Made by a program: the position numbers and the translations under genes
DNA from: Terebella lapidaria
Lineage: Eukaryota; Annelida; Polychaeta; Terebellida; Terebellidae
Direction: 5' to 3'
DNA length: 64,000 bases
Assembly: GCA_949152475.1 (NCBI GenBank)
Contig: OX424567.1
Span: 20,671,402-20,735,401 of the forward strand
In this document: positions 32,301 through 43,839 of the stretch, piece by piece
Numbering within the stretch: the stretch's first letter is position 1
Layout of the letters: the number at the start of each line of letters is the position of its first letter
The notes under the pieces: model-generated
Seen by the model: only the letters and a program-made list of their open reading frames with translations
The model's database searches: none
What the model was told of the DNA's origin: nothing

Positions 32301-32316
32301 AAGGGAAGAGAATAGC
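26331..32316. other. Intergenic region, no gene recognised
   Basis: No ORF here carries a recognisable domain. Around 28000-28400 the DNA is richer in CpG and holds TGCGCATGCA (28339-28348), close to the NRF1 consensus, so an unannotated promoter is possible. Another GC-rich block lies at about 30370-30670. CA and GT dinucleotide runs occur near 31251 and 32134. Two fragments near 30809 and 31262 share GTTAAAAAATTACG in inverted orientation and probably come from one repeat family. Confidence 0.45.
29821..29889. repeat. 36-bp tandem duplication
   Basis: Two adjacent near-identical units beginning AGCCACAACCTCAAGTTTG, differing mainly at one base (GAGTACTC against GCGTACTC). Confidence 0.8.
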
Positions 32317-32432
32317 CCTAAATATGACCTTTGACCTCTTGTCGACTGTTTTTTATTGACGACATACTCTTTTGACATCTATAAATATCGTCAATAAAAA
32401 CAGTCAACAAGAGGTCAAAGGTCATATTTAGG
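32317..32432. repeat. Hairpin with ~45-bp arms, each carrying a DR1 nuclear-receptor motif
   Basis: Arms 32317-32362 and 32388-32432 are near-perfect inverted copies around a 25-bp loop. Each arm contains AGGTCAAAGGTCA (as TGACCTTTGACCT at 32325-32337, direct at 32412-32424), which is two AGGTCA half sites spaced by one base, the classic DR1 site of RXR/HNF4/COUP-type receptors. It lies about 170 bp upstream of the presumed non-coding first exon of SMARCE1. It is probably a small foldback insertion. Confidence 0.8.
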
Positions 32433-32499
32433 TCTAGAAGGGAAGAACCATTCCCATCGGTTTCGGACTTTTGGGGTCCGTTTCGGAACGGCCGTTTTG

Positions 32500-32598
32500 C
32501 CTGTTGATTCTGAATTTTATCAAGCCCCAGTCTCCGCCGGAAGTTTATAATTTTCAGGCAAGCGGTTGGCTTTGTCTAAAATTTCCCGAATTAACCTG
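32500..32598 (+). other. Probable 5' UTR exon of SMARCE1 (start uncertain)
   Basis: A consensus donor GTAAGT follows position 32598, and the next exon opens with an AG acceptor at 32820. The segment before the donor is more CpG-rich than its surroundings and contains GCCGGAAG, an ETS-type promoter motif. The transcription start cannot be fixed from sequence; the left boundary given is nominal. Confidence 0.45.
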
Positions 32599-32860
32599 GT
32601 AAGTTGAATATTGCCCAGGCAATGATGTTGTACAATGGATCCCTGATATCATGTCGTTATCATTATCATAAACGCATAAATGTAATGCACTCAACATGTA
32701 CACAAAACCATCTCGAAAATCAACCGGCTTTGCATGAGATGAAATTCGGAAAGTTCAAAGAGACGGATGTAATATAAGACCGACTCTAACTTTTACTTTG
32801 ATTTCATTCGCAATTTACAGACAGAAAGTACAGACACACTCACAGGTGCCAAGACCCAAG

Positions 32861-35800
32861 ATGGCGCTCCCCAACTACAGGATGCAAACCACCCCATCAC
32901 GCAAGTCACAATCCGGTATGGGTAGGCAACTTGCTCTTGACATTTTGACATCCATCTGCCATTGTTTCACATGACAATGACAATAGTGGATTTATAGAGC
33001 CCCCCAAGCAAACCACGTTGTTCAGAGCGGATGTACAGTTAAAATATGTGAGAAAAATAATACATGTATAACTAAAAACAGTATGAATAAGACCAGTGTC
33101 ATGAATGAATAGTTAGCTAAAAGCTTTGGAGAAGAGAATAGACATACTGTATATCAACATCTATTTCTAATGTATTGATTCTAACCCAAGAAATAGCTAA
33201 TTTGATCGAATACAAATGAGTAAAATTGTGATTTAGGCTAATGTTGTATTGTAAACTTGTTGATGCTTGTATTTGATTCTCAATGTCTGTTGTCCGTTTT
33301 GCAGGTCAGTCAGGATCTGGATCAGTGAGTATCCCTTCATGCTTCAGATAAATCACAAAATGCTATATACATAAATCTGTATGCATGATGTCGAACCACA
33401 GAAACATAGCAAAAATCACACTAGATCTAATGTTCATGCCACTTCTCATGTAGACAAAGTACGTCTTTCGGGAATACCTGCTGAGGACCGCATGTCCGAA
33501 AGACGAAGTGCCATGCATGATAAAAAGTGTAGCTCGATGCGAATGAAATCTATTCGCCGTTTGACACCTCGAAACATGGTGAATACTGACAAAAATTCCA
33601 GTTAAACATACCAAAATGGTTAGGATAATCATTTATAAGTTGTTATCTGCACTAAAATCGCTGATTTATTATGTTTTACAAACATCTTGAATCGTTTGAA
33701 CCAAGGATGCAAAATCTGGCAACTTTCTCGCTTCGATTCAATGGCGGTTTTATACGATGTTGAATCAAATCGAAACTGGCTTAGTGTTGCGTACATGTTG
33801 TTTAGCATTACGCAACACATGTCCGTTTCGATTTGATTCTACACCATATTTCTGTGTCACGGAGTTTATCGAGGCAATGGTGAAACCGCCATTGAATCGA
33901 AGCGAGAATCTTGCCGGATTTTGCTGGTTTAGTTCAAACGATTGAAAATGTTTGTAAAACACAATGAATCAACGATTTTAACACAGATACTGTAAAACGA
34001 GAAATGTTCGCGACTATTAAATTTCGCATTTTTCCAACAATGAGCATTTCGCTAAGATTTATTTTCGCGCATTAAAGATGTGGTGCAATTCCCGATCTAA
34101 ACACGTATTGGTAATTGAGGTATTATTAATACTGATATTTTGTATGCTAGTACTAGCAAAGTAAACATACCCTACCAGTGATGATATCACAATCATGGTG
34201 CCCCCTGCCCCCCCCCCCCCCCCCCCCCCAGGTAAGACCTGCCACAAAATTAAGGTCTTTTTTATGAGAAAGTCTTATTAGATGGGTTCAGTGACATCTT
34301 CAGGTCATTCTAGCCCCACAGGGATAAGCCATTACAGACATGATCAACACAAACGACTTCTCAAACTTTTTATTGAAAATTTTTAGTAAAATATTTAGAA
34401 AACATTTCTTGATGCACTTGAACCAGTGATCAATCAGTTGCTGCTGAACAATTGTGAAAGGTTCGGTTCCAACAAGAGACAGTGGACCACAGAACAAGTA
34501 GTGATCCTTAACACACTCATAGTTTTTCTCTGATTTGGGCCAAACATACTTCTGAAGTAAGTAGTCTTTTGTCAAGAAGATCATCTTCAAATGGGAACTA
34601 GAATAGGACTCGCACTTACAATGCAAAGAAACAATTCTGCCAATGTAATATGAAAAGGGGTCTGTGTAATAAACAGCATAGTAACTCTCGTTCTGTAGTT
34701 GTTCATTTCTAACAACACTGACATAATGTTCTATCTCTGGTAAGTATCCAATCCAGACAACAACATCGGAGCTTTCGTCTCCCATCACGATGTTTGGACA
34801 AGCCAGCTGTACTAGTCTGATTTGGCACTTGAGGGCTTTTCCCTAGCTGTGGACAGCAACATGGTCAGCATACATGCCTTCCTGTGTCTGACAGTTGATT
34901 CCGCGAGCGAAAACTTCTTGGCTGCCTTGGTATTACCAGCCTCAAGCGCGTACCTGGCGATTTTTATTTTATCAGAGTCTTCAATAATGTTGTAGGCGCC
35001 TCTTTTCCGCCCGGTTTTTTCTACTTGTGATATTAAGTTGTTTGCTTCCTCATAATTTTCGCCACTGGGATAATTCCGCAAATTACTGACACTAGTGACA
35101 GTTGTTATTCGACTGAAAAACGAAGTGATTTTACCACTGTGATCGTTTTTCATACTAGTATTTTCCATCTTGGAAACAACAACAACAGGTAACCTGCTGG
35201 TAAAACATGCGAGTTACTAGTAGATGGCGCCACTACTAGTACTTACCATGGTAGGGAATGGTAGTTGTGGCGCCATCTAGCGAATGGAAATGACATTTGA
35301 TGCTCAAGGGTTACAACGCAATTGGCTGCAGTCACTCTAAATACAGGTTGAAGTGCGGGTGAAAAATATATATGTTTGCTACGATTTATTTTCGCGAATT
35401 TGTTTCTTTCGCGAAAATCGCGAACTAAATCGTCGCGAATAATTTCTCGTTTTACAGTAACAACTTTGAAATGATTATCCTAGCCATTTTGGTATGTTTA
35501 GCTGGAATTTTCGTCAGTTTCCACCATGTTTTGAGCTGTCAAACGGCGAATAGATTTCGTTCGCATCGAGGTACACTTTTTATCATGCATGGCACTTCGT
35601 CTTTCGGACCTGCGGTCCTCAGCAGGTATCCCCGAAAGACGTACTTTGTCTACTTCTCATGATGAAAACCGCTAGTGTTATCTTTGTGATTTGATATTGT
35701 TGTACATAACCAGATATAGTAAATTTATTTTATTGGTGTAAGCAAAAGTGTAGTATATTTCTTTGCATATTATATACCCCAATGTGGTGACGATGATGAA

Positions 35801-38800
35801 GATGCTCACATTAACCTTATTGTTTTTTGCTTGCAGGACAAGTCATCAAACCCATTCACTCACAGTTCTCACTCACACAGTTCCTTCCACCCGATCAAAC
35901 TGGGCGCAAAGGGCAGCGTGAGTACCGAAAGAGTTCCTCCCGCCAATAATTCTTTCCAAAAAATTTCTACCACATTTCTTAACATTTTCAATGAATGTTG
36001 TTCCTTTGATTTAACCTGTGTCCATCCATTGGCAGGGGGACCCAAAGGCCCCCAAACCCCCCAAGGCCCCTGACAAGCCCCTGATGCCGTACATGCGTTA
36101 CAGCCGCAAGGTGAGTCGACAAGTAAGTTGAACCAACTCCGTGCCACCCAGTTCTGTACGTGTATTGCAGTCTTGTTTGATCAGGAATGCTCCTAGGATA
36201 AGCTACTGTGACGTATCTGGTATGTCTGCAGTGTGGCAGTCATGACAAGGCTTACATCTTTTGTCGGGGGGGGGGGGGGGGGGATTGTAACCATGGTTAC
36301 TGAGTTGTAAGCCTTGTCGTGAACGCGCCATCATAGGTACATGTAGCTGTGTGATGTAGACTTGCATGCATTGATTCTGTTGACCTTCTTACACCATGTG
36401 TGTTCTGTTTGATTCTACTGCTTTTCTGTTCTTATACATTGTTATATGCTTGCCGTGCTAACTGAACCTAACAACCTGATATATATGCACCACTGTCATT
36501 ACAATATACATTGGAACTAATTTTGAGATTCAAGCATTATGCTTTTATGTAAGTCCTAAGAATATATTTGATATGAAGAAAATACTTTTGAGGTGAACTC
36601 GTAAATAATCATTATGCAACAAAACAATTTCATGTATTGACCGTGTAGATCTAGTAGTTCATATGTGTATATAAATATATCGACACAATCTGCTCCTGTT
36701 AATAGTTTACTTAATAGGAAATTGAGTAAAGATTTGAGTAACACATTATATTGATCAAACTGCTAATTGTGCTCACTTATTACAGCACCTATTTGATAGC
36801 TGGAGTCATGTATTTGGGAAGCTCCTGAAGTTCCAATGAAAAAAAAATCATTCATCATTAGTCCAAATAAATAATATGTTTCTCATGGATAGAGGTGCAC
36901 AGGCATGACGAGGGGATCATGGGATATAGCTACTTTTCTATGACTGGACCATTTATTTGTAGTATGTAGTTTTAGATCTTATAGATGTATATCCTATTTA
37001 TAGTTAGTGATCTCTACTGTACATGCTGTAGAAAAACTATGTTGAATAGTTCTGTCAGTTGTCGTAGTTGGCTGATAGATCTATCAATGTTACTGGTAAA
37101 TAGACACACCATGTGTATTGTAAAATACCATAACAAATCGATCATGTTATAATCATTAATGTTTGCTGTGACAAATGTACTGTCATCATGGTCATAGCAT
37201 TTCAATGTTCATTCATTCTGAATGGATCGAATATGAAGAATGTCTCTTGGACATTTTCTGAATTTTGAATTAGCGGAATTTTTTGACTGAGATAAGTTTC
37301 TTTCCCTTTCCGTAAATCATCATTTTCGTGAACATGGTAGCGCATGGAAAATGGTAATCTGTGGAAAAATAAAGTATTTTACAAACAGGTTGATGCAGGT
37401 ATGTCTTTGATATGACTCTAGGCATGCTAGATGGGTGGCAGTATATCAAACTATCTCTCACTTCTCTCTCAATTTCTATGTGTGCAGTTGTGAGTGAACA
37501 TTTTGAAACACATTGTGTGATGTTCTATGCACTGTTTTCACTGTCGTTCCATATATGATCAAATTAGAATTTAGACCTAAAAGTAGTGGAATTTCTCAGT
37601 ACGTATCATTGGAAATTGTAATGTAAAGCACAATCACCTAGCTCAGTAGATATATGTATGTATCAGAAGTCATGATCTGCTTCTATGTGGTCTAGCTAAC
37701 ATTGCCAGTTCCCCCCGCACTCTATAGGTATGGGACTCTGTCAAGGCGGCTAATCCTGACCTCAAACTGTGGGAGATCGGCAAGATTATCGGCCAAATGT
37801 GGCGGGACCTCAACGAGGACGAAAAGCAGGCTTACCTTGACGAGTATGAAACTGAGAAGGTACGTTTTCATGGAGTGCTTCGGCCCCGAGTGCTCTGTGA
37901 CAGCTTGGATATCATAATATCAGGGTATAATATACTAGAATGTAGAATCATTTCCAAGTGACAGAACAAAGGTAAACCTGTACCATCCAGAGAGTTTTCA
38001 GAAATGTCTTAGAGGTAAACCTATTCAGACAATTCGATCGTCTGCTGTCGCAAGGAAAACTCACTGTTTATTGAAAGTATCACTCACGTTTTGTAACATT
38101 GGCATGCTCATCCACCAGGATGTTGAATATGTTGCATGCCCGAGTGTGATTAAAGTAATGCTGGAACAGTAAGGGTATTTGGTGTCGTATTGAGACATTT
38201 CAATTTTGTTAACGATTTTGCAGCTGACAGGCTGTACTGTATGAATATCTTCCATCTATCACAGCTGGCGTACAATGATGCTATGAAAGCGTACCACAGC
38301 TCCCCCGCCTACCAGGCGTATGTTACAGCTAAAGGCAAGCATGACATAGAACCAGAGGTCGAGGAAAAGGAAACCCCACGGCCGTCTCGAAGTGTAAGTA
38401 GGCAATTCGAGTGAAGTACACATCTTGGCTCAAGCTATATACACAAGTAAAAAGAGACATTTTTTTATTGACGTTCATGTTGTAACATTAGCATGATTAG
38501 TGAAATGATAAATATGAAACAGAAAGTTCTGAACTGTTTGAATCCAGCATTACATATTTACCCATATGATAAACACTGAAGATGTTGTGTTTATTATAGT
38601 GGTAAGTGTCTGGCAATACATAATACCACATAAGCATTGTTGTGATGTTTTGTTGAACAGAAGCAGCAGTCGCATGCTACAGAGTCTCGCATCAGCATCC
38701 AACCGGCAGAGGACGAAGATGGTAAGTCGTCCTGGCACAATACCTCCCATCTTCATCGACAACCCCTGGACATGTTTAATCTCTATACAATAACAAAAGC

Positions 38801-41224
38801 TTATATGGTTGGCCTCATTAGTGTGATTATCGACTGAGCAATGTGTTCATCTGGCAGATTTCGATGACGGCTTCTCGGTGAAGCACGTAGCCGCAGCGAG
38901 ATTCCATCGGAATCACCGCCTGATCAACGAGGTCTTCAGCGAAGCCGTGGTGCCAGATATACGGACGGTCGTCACACAGGCCCGCATGTCCGTACTCAAA
39001 AGACAGGTCTCCTCCCTCACTATGCACCAGGTTCGTGTCGATGAGTGTGTCAAAGACAACGCAGTTTTCTTTCTGCACCTCTGAAGTTTTCTCATACCCA
39101 GATAATCTTTGAGAGAAATTCCGTTATGGACTTCTTAAATAGATATTGTCAAAATGTGAAAACAATTTAATATGAAACTTGATTTTGAAATGTGAAACGT
39201 GATTTTTTCGCAGAAAAAGTTGGAAAATGAATTGATGCAGATTGAAGAGAAACATGACTCCAAGAAACGCAAGTTCATTGAAGCCAGTGAGAATTTCCAC
39301 CAAGATCTGAAAAAGGTCTGTGTTGGTAATGTAGCTCTCTGGGCCCAATAGTTTACCATCCTACTTTTGTTTATTGGCTGTCCACACAGGTAGAATTCTA
39401 AGCATGTGCAAATGCAATGTTATCAACATGTATGAAGTTATATTATCATAGTTTGCTCAACGGCGATTGAAATGTTTATGGTGTGTTTTATCTGACTCCA
39501 AAACAATCTTATCTACCTGATAATGTACATATAATATAATTACATATAATATAATGTACCCTACATATAATGATTCTAACATGCACAGAATTAACAGAAT
39601 TTCCAGTGACACCACCAGTGGACCAATTAAATTGAATTTTGAATTTGAGCTGACCGCTGTGTACTTTTCATCACTGCAGCTCTGCGAGGAGAAGCCGCAG
39701 ATCTCGGACGACATGTTCCAGACGATGGTTTCCCGAGCGATGGAGGAACTACGAGAGAAACAGCGTCTATACCTGGCACAAGAGGAGGAACGGCTTGCGC
39801 AAGAGGCCGAGAAACAGCGTCTAAAGGACGAGGCGGACGCGGCGAAGACGCCGGACGGGGACGAGACGCAGTCGCTTGATGCCACCGCAAGCCAGGACAC
39901 AGAGGACGATAGCGATAGTGACACGGTCATTGACAGTGATACCGCCGACAGCAAGGTATGCTTTCGCTGATTTCTGCTTTGATTTTGCATGGTGTTCTGG
40001 GATTATTAGTTGGATGAGAAATTGATATTGAGGTTGCAGTTGGGTTCTGGTGGTTTTAGTAATTTATTCAATAAATTTCGGAAAACAGTGCTATTTTAAT
40101 CCATTTGAGTATACAAACATGGTTGTTAGTGTTCAAAGATGAAAACCTCAATACATGGACATTTTTTGTCGCATTTCAGAAACTAGAAGACGATTCAAGC
40201 CAGCCAGCGGAAAGTGTTGAACAACCAATCGTAGCAGGTATAATAGATCATGGAGTACTGTGAATTTCCTGTCATAATGCTCTCGTTTAACATGTAGCTC
40301 ACTGGCCCATCATCTGTAAGCCATTCTTTGCCAGGCAATGTACCGGGCAATGTCATAGTCTACCAGTATTTTTGGACTCAACATATTGATTGTTAGATCC
40401 ATAAAATAAGAAAAATTAATACATGTATGTAAGGATATGTATTCATGTAGTGATATAAATATATTGATGCTTAGAACTGCTAAAATGGGGGATGCATGGT
40501 TGCCTGTCACCTCACTGCCCAAACATTAAAACTAGATTTGTATGTTGTTAATATTCATATATTGTTTGTCGCAGAGCCAGAAAGACCAGAGCCACCTACC
40601 AGTCTGTTGTCTGCTGCTCTTATGTCAAACGACGGTGACACCAACACCCCAGAAGTCACACAGCCATTGCTTACCCCAGAGGCCCCCACAGCTCCCATCC
40701 CTGATCTGCCAAACCCAGTTCCCATGGCAACCCCATCCTCACCCCCCAAGCTGCAACAGGCAGAGCCCCAACAGCTGCAGCCGATTCCCGACCCCATGGG
40801 ACCTGCAGTTGCCATGGAAACACAGCCTTCTGCCACAGAGAGCACCACACCCCCACCACTAGAACCCAGCTCGGAGGGTAAGGACACCCCCTCTCAGAGC
40901 TCAGGATCGCCAGTTGCCATGGAAACAGAGAGCTCAACTAGTGAAGAGCCGTCTAAAGGTGAAGAGGAACAGGTTACTGATGGCAGCACAAGTTCTCCAG
41001 CGGAGCCTACCCCGGTACAACCTGACCCCCCAGCGACAGAGCCTGTTGCCGAGGAAACTACTCCAACCCCCGCCGACGCCGAAGCTATGGAGGTGGATGG
41101 TAACCAAGGCAACAGTGACTCCACCCCACAGCCTCCCCCAGTACAGGACTCCACAGCAGACAGCCAGAGGCCAGTTGATGCCTCATCAGAAAGCCACGCC
41201 AAATCACCACAAGCCGACAATTAG
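32861..41224 (+). CDS. SMARCE1: SMARCE1 / BAF57, SWI/SNF chromatin-remodelling subunit
   Basis: Twelve coding exons, all with AG/GT borders and frame continuity: 32861-32915, 33305-33324, 35837-35917, 36036-36110, 37728-37859, 38265-38393, 38661-38721, 38858-39030, 39214-39315, 39680-39955, 40180-40237, 40575-41224. They give 603 residues; the vertebrate protein is about 411, and the excess is in the C-terminal tail. The exon holding the ATG starts at 32821 after an AG acceptor. The HMG box spans residues about 66-134 ([31 protein letters not shown]). It is followed by the family-specific block [10 protein letters not shown]...FDDGFSVKH and a coiled coil (about 175-300). The tail from about 300 is acidic, then Pro/Thr/Ser-rich. 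In animals the protein binds DNA through the HMG box and is a core BAF/PBAF subunit in the nucleus. The second coding exon is only 20 nt. The intron after it holds nested transposons. Confidence 0.96.
33990..35457 (-). mobile_element. DNA transposon-like element with CTGTAAAACGAGAAAT ends, TA duplication
   Basis: Terminal inverted repeats CTGTAAAACGAGAAAT followed by TTCGCGAC-like sequence lie at both ends, flanked by TA (33988-33989, 35458-35459). The surrounding palindrome gives an independent check on the boundaries. Two minus-strand coding fragments lie inside, but no DDE transposase core was recognised. It also contains a long poly-C run near 34208-34229. Confidence 0.8.
34300..35168 (-). 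pseudogene. Decayed transposon protein: HTH domain plus C-terminal domain
   Basis: Two minus-strand frames. The first (35168 to 34812, 118 aa) contains [20 protein letters not shown]...ESTVR, a helix-turn-helix pattern seen in the DNA-binding part of many transposon-derived proteins. The second (34788 to 34300, 162 aa) begins 24 nt further on, in a different frame. It contains [24 protein letters not shown] and [13 protein letters not shown], resembling a domain I associate with invertebrate transposon proteins but cannot name. The frame change and missing catalytic core suggest decay or a captured fragment. Confidence 0.55.
36241..36321. repeat. Short inverted repeat flanking a G18-type run, in a SMARCE1 intron
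   Basis: CATGACAAGGCTTAC at 36241 is inverted as GTAAGCCTTGTCGTG at 36307, with a long poly-G run between them. Possibly a tiny foldback element. Confidence 0.65.
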
Positions 41225-41680
41225 GATGCAATTCCAGTTACTTCATGTACTCACTTGTGTTCTTTGGAAGTGCTCAGTACTTCTTCCACTACAAAGACAT
41301 TGTCATGGTTATCTGTCTGTCATCTGATCATACCGCTTGCTTGAACATTCTCATCGTTGTCAAATTGACCTGGTATGACAATGTGCTTGTACAGTTCATC
41401 TGTATACCTATACATCTTTTATGTCACACTTCAATAGCTTGCAAGCAGATTGACTATTTGTGTTCATTAGTGGTGAAATTTACTGCAATTTGCAACATCA
41501 ACAAACATCATGTCCATGTACATTCAAAGAAATGATATGAATTTGAGTTTGGTGTATTGAGATTTTCAAGATTTTGCATTATCATATGAAATTGTGCTCC
41601 ATAAATGTATGTGTTGTACATTGTATATGTCCGCTGAAATATATGTGTAGCATTTATAATAAAATATATTCTCAGTGTCA
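41225..41680 (+). terminator. SMARCE1 3' UTR with poly(A) signal
   Basis: AT-rich sequence follows the stop. A canonical AATAAA at 41658-41663 lies about 435 nt after the stop, and the transcript probably ends near 41680. Confidence 0.7.
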
Positions 41681-41849
41681 CAATGTGATGTATTGAAATA
41701 GAAACTGACGATGAGTAGGGGTACTACATATATACTTTACATCTACAGCATACATTTACTTCTATGATACAGTGTGCATGTAATATTCGGATGTGTTGGA
41801 GTTGCACTATCCAGACTGCATGTATGTACATCTACTATCACACATTAGC

Positions 41850-42220
41850 GGTTACTTCTATGATGGGCACTTGGCTGAGTTGAGTGTTGTAATATACACA
41901 CTACATGTAAATATATTTATACTATGCATAGCCCTCTATGATAGACACTCGGCTGAGTTGAGGGTTGTAATATACACACTACATGTAAATATATTCATAC
42001 TATGCAAAGCACTCCATGATGGACACAAGGCTAAGTTGAGTGTTGTAATATCATGTGAATATATTTATAATCTATAAACCCTCTATGGTGAACACTCGGC
42101 TGAGTTGAGTGTTGTAATATCATGTGAATATATTTATAATCTATAAACCCTCTATGGTAAACACTCGGCTGAGTTGAGTGTTGCAATAAACACACTACAT
42201 GTAAATATATTTATACTCCA
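41850..42220. repeat. Minisatellite, ~62-76-bp units
   Basis: About five imperfect units containing ACTCGGCTGAGTTGAGTGTT and CACTACATGTAAATATATTT. The same family occurs in the opposite orientation at 55525-55850. Confidence 0.85.
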
Positions 42221-42809
42221 GGAGCCTCTGAGAGGACATGGAAGAAATATTTTTAACACATTGTTATTGCCTTCCCTCGCAATATTGTTGCGTTCCCTCG
42301 CAATAATATTGCCTTCCCTCGCAATATTATCGCGTTCCCTCGCATTCTGGATCGCATTCCCTCGCTATCTTATTGCATTCCCTCGCAATCCGGATCACGT
42401 TCCCTTGCGATATAATCGCGTTCCCTCGCGATATTATTGCATTCCGGATCACGTTTCCTCGCGATCTTGTAGAGTAACCTTCTCAGAAGTCATTGGTGTC
42501 AGCACAATGCGAGGGAACGCGATCCAGAATGCGAGGGAATGCAATAAGATCGCGAGGGAATTCGATAATATCACGAGGGAACGCGATCCGGATTTCGAGG
42601 GAACGCAATAAGATCGCGAGGGGGAACACTATAAGCTCGCGAGGGAAGGCGATCTGGAATGCCGGGGAATGCAACAAGATCGCGAGGGAAAATAATCGGG
42701 ATTGTGAGGGAACGCGATAATATTGCGAGGGAATGCAATATTCTTGCGAGGGAACGCGATAACCATATGTCAAAAAATATTTCTTCCATGTCCTTTCAGC
42801 AGCTCCGTA
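42221..42809. mobile_element. Foldback element, copy 1
   Basis: The ends are inverted (GGAGCCTCTGAGAGGACATG at left; CATGTCC...CAGCTCCGTA at right). Each arm consists of tandem units of about 21-22 bp built on GCGAGGGAACGCGAT, in opposite orientations either side of a unique centre (TTCTCAGAAGTCATTGGTGTC). It is homologous to 51992-52594. Its left outer bases differ from copy 2 and no target duplication is clear. Confidence 0.85.
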
Positions 42810-43173
42810 GCTTAGAGTTGCTGACGGAAGCACTTTGATTCCACGTCTGAAATATATTCAGCTTAAGACTTTGGAAATAATTTAGAAAATAAATAAATGT
42901 AAGTATCAATCTATTACCACCAATATAACTAAATTTTAATGATGCCAATAGCAAACGTAAAATACTACATTTTGCAAATAGAAACAAAGCCCGACCAATG
43001 GGGTACCTACGCCAATTGCAAATTCATTGAAGTCTTTCAGTGAAGACCCACGCTGCATTCAATGCCCTCTTCTGGGAAAACCTTCCACGCATAACAAAGT
43101 CAGTACTGTTCACAAATTTTAGTCGCCTTACTGGTCAGCACCGACCAGGTCCTATGAGTATCGATTAATTGTA
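42810..43173. other. Non-coding, repeat-derived
   Basis: It begins with a segment (CTTAGAGTTGCTGACGGAA and on) that recurs near 54398-54470, so it is part of a dispersed repeat. The remainder has no gene. Confidence 0.55.
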
Positions 43174-43240
43174 TCCCCCGAACAAAGTTCGGCGGATACT
43201 ATGGATTTGGCTTCGTCGTCCGCGTCCGCAGAGATTTTCT

Positions 43241-43600
43241 TGTGAACGCGCTACAGGCCGCAATTCTCACCCGATCACCATTATTTTTTGCAGGCACATA
43301 TATAATGGTAAGATCCCGACACCAATCGCTTTTGGTTGTCGTGGCAACTGAATTGGTCGTTTGGGGACACATTTTGCATTGAAAACAGCCTGTTTGAGAC
43401 ACATGGCTTGTGAACGCGCTACAGGCCGCAATTCTCACCCGATCACCATTATTTTTTGCAGGCACATATATTATGGTAAGATCCCGACACCAATCGATTT
43501 TGGTTGCCGTGGCAACTGAATTGGTCGTTTGGAGACACATTTTGCATTGAAAACAGCCTGTTTGAGACACATGGCTTGTGAACGCTCTACAGATGGCAAT
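43241..43600. repeat. 168-bp tandem repeat, two copies plus a partial third
   Basis: Units start at 43241, 43409 and 43577, exactly 168 bp apart, containing GCCGCAATTCTCACCCGATC. They lie in the 5' part of the Helitron-like element. The unit length is a multiple of three, so a minus-strand ORF across it is an artefact. Confidence 0.85.
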
Positions 43601-43839
43601 TTTTGACGAATCTCGATAATATTTGGAAGTGTTGTTGGGAAGGGCTGTCACACGAAACCAATTGTTTTTTAGAATGATCATGTAAATATTAATATGTTAA
43701 CAGCCTAACTTATTACAGAATTTTGAAATATCCATTTTGACATGTACCATCATTCCAATAGCCTGTACAATGGAAGGTAATGACACTGGTTTCTTGTTCA
43801 GAATGGAGAACTGAAGTTTTCAGTGAAAACAGGACAATA

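Larger units (their letters stand above)
33405..35685. mobile_element. Long palindromic MITE in a SMARCE1 intron, split by a TA-targeted element
   Basis: Left arm 33405 to about 33820 and right arm (33820-33987 plus 35460-35685) are inverted copies. Shared blocks include CAAAGTACGTCTTTCGGG near the outer ends and CGCTTCGATTCAATGGCGG near the centre. The palindrome is interrupted at 33988-35459 by another element. Without that insert and one TA, the arms pair continuously, so the palindrome was there first. No coding capacity is seen in the arms. Confidence 0.8.
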
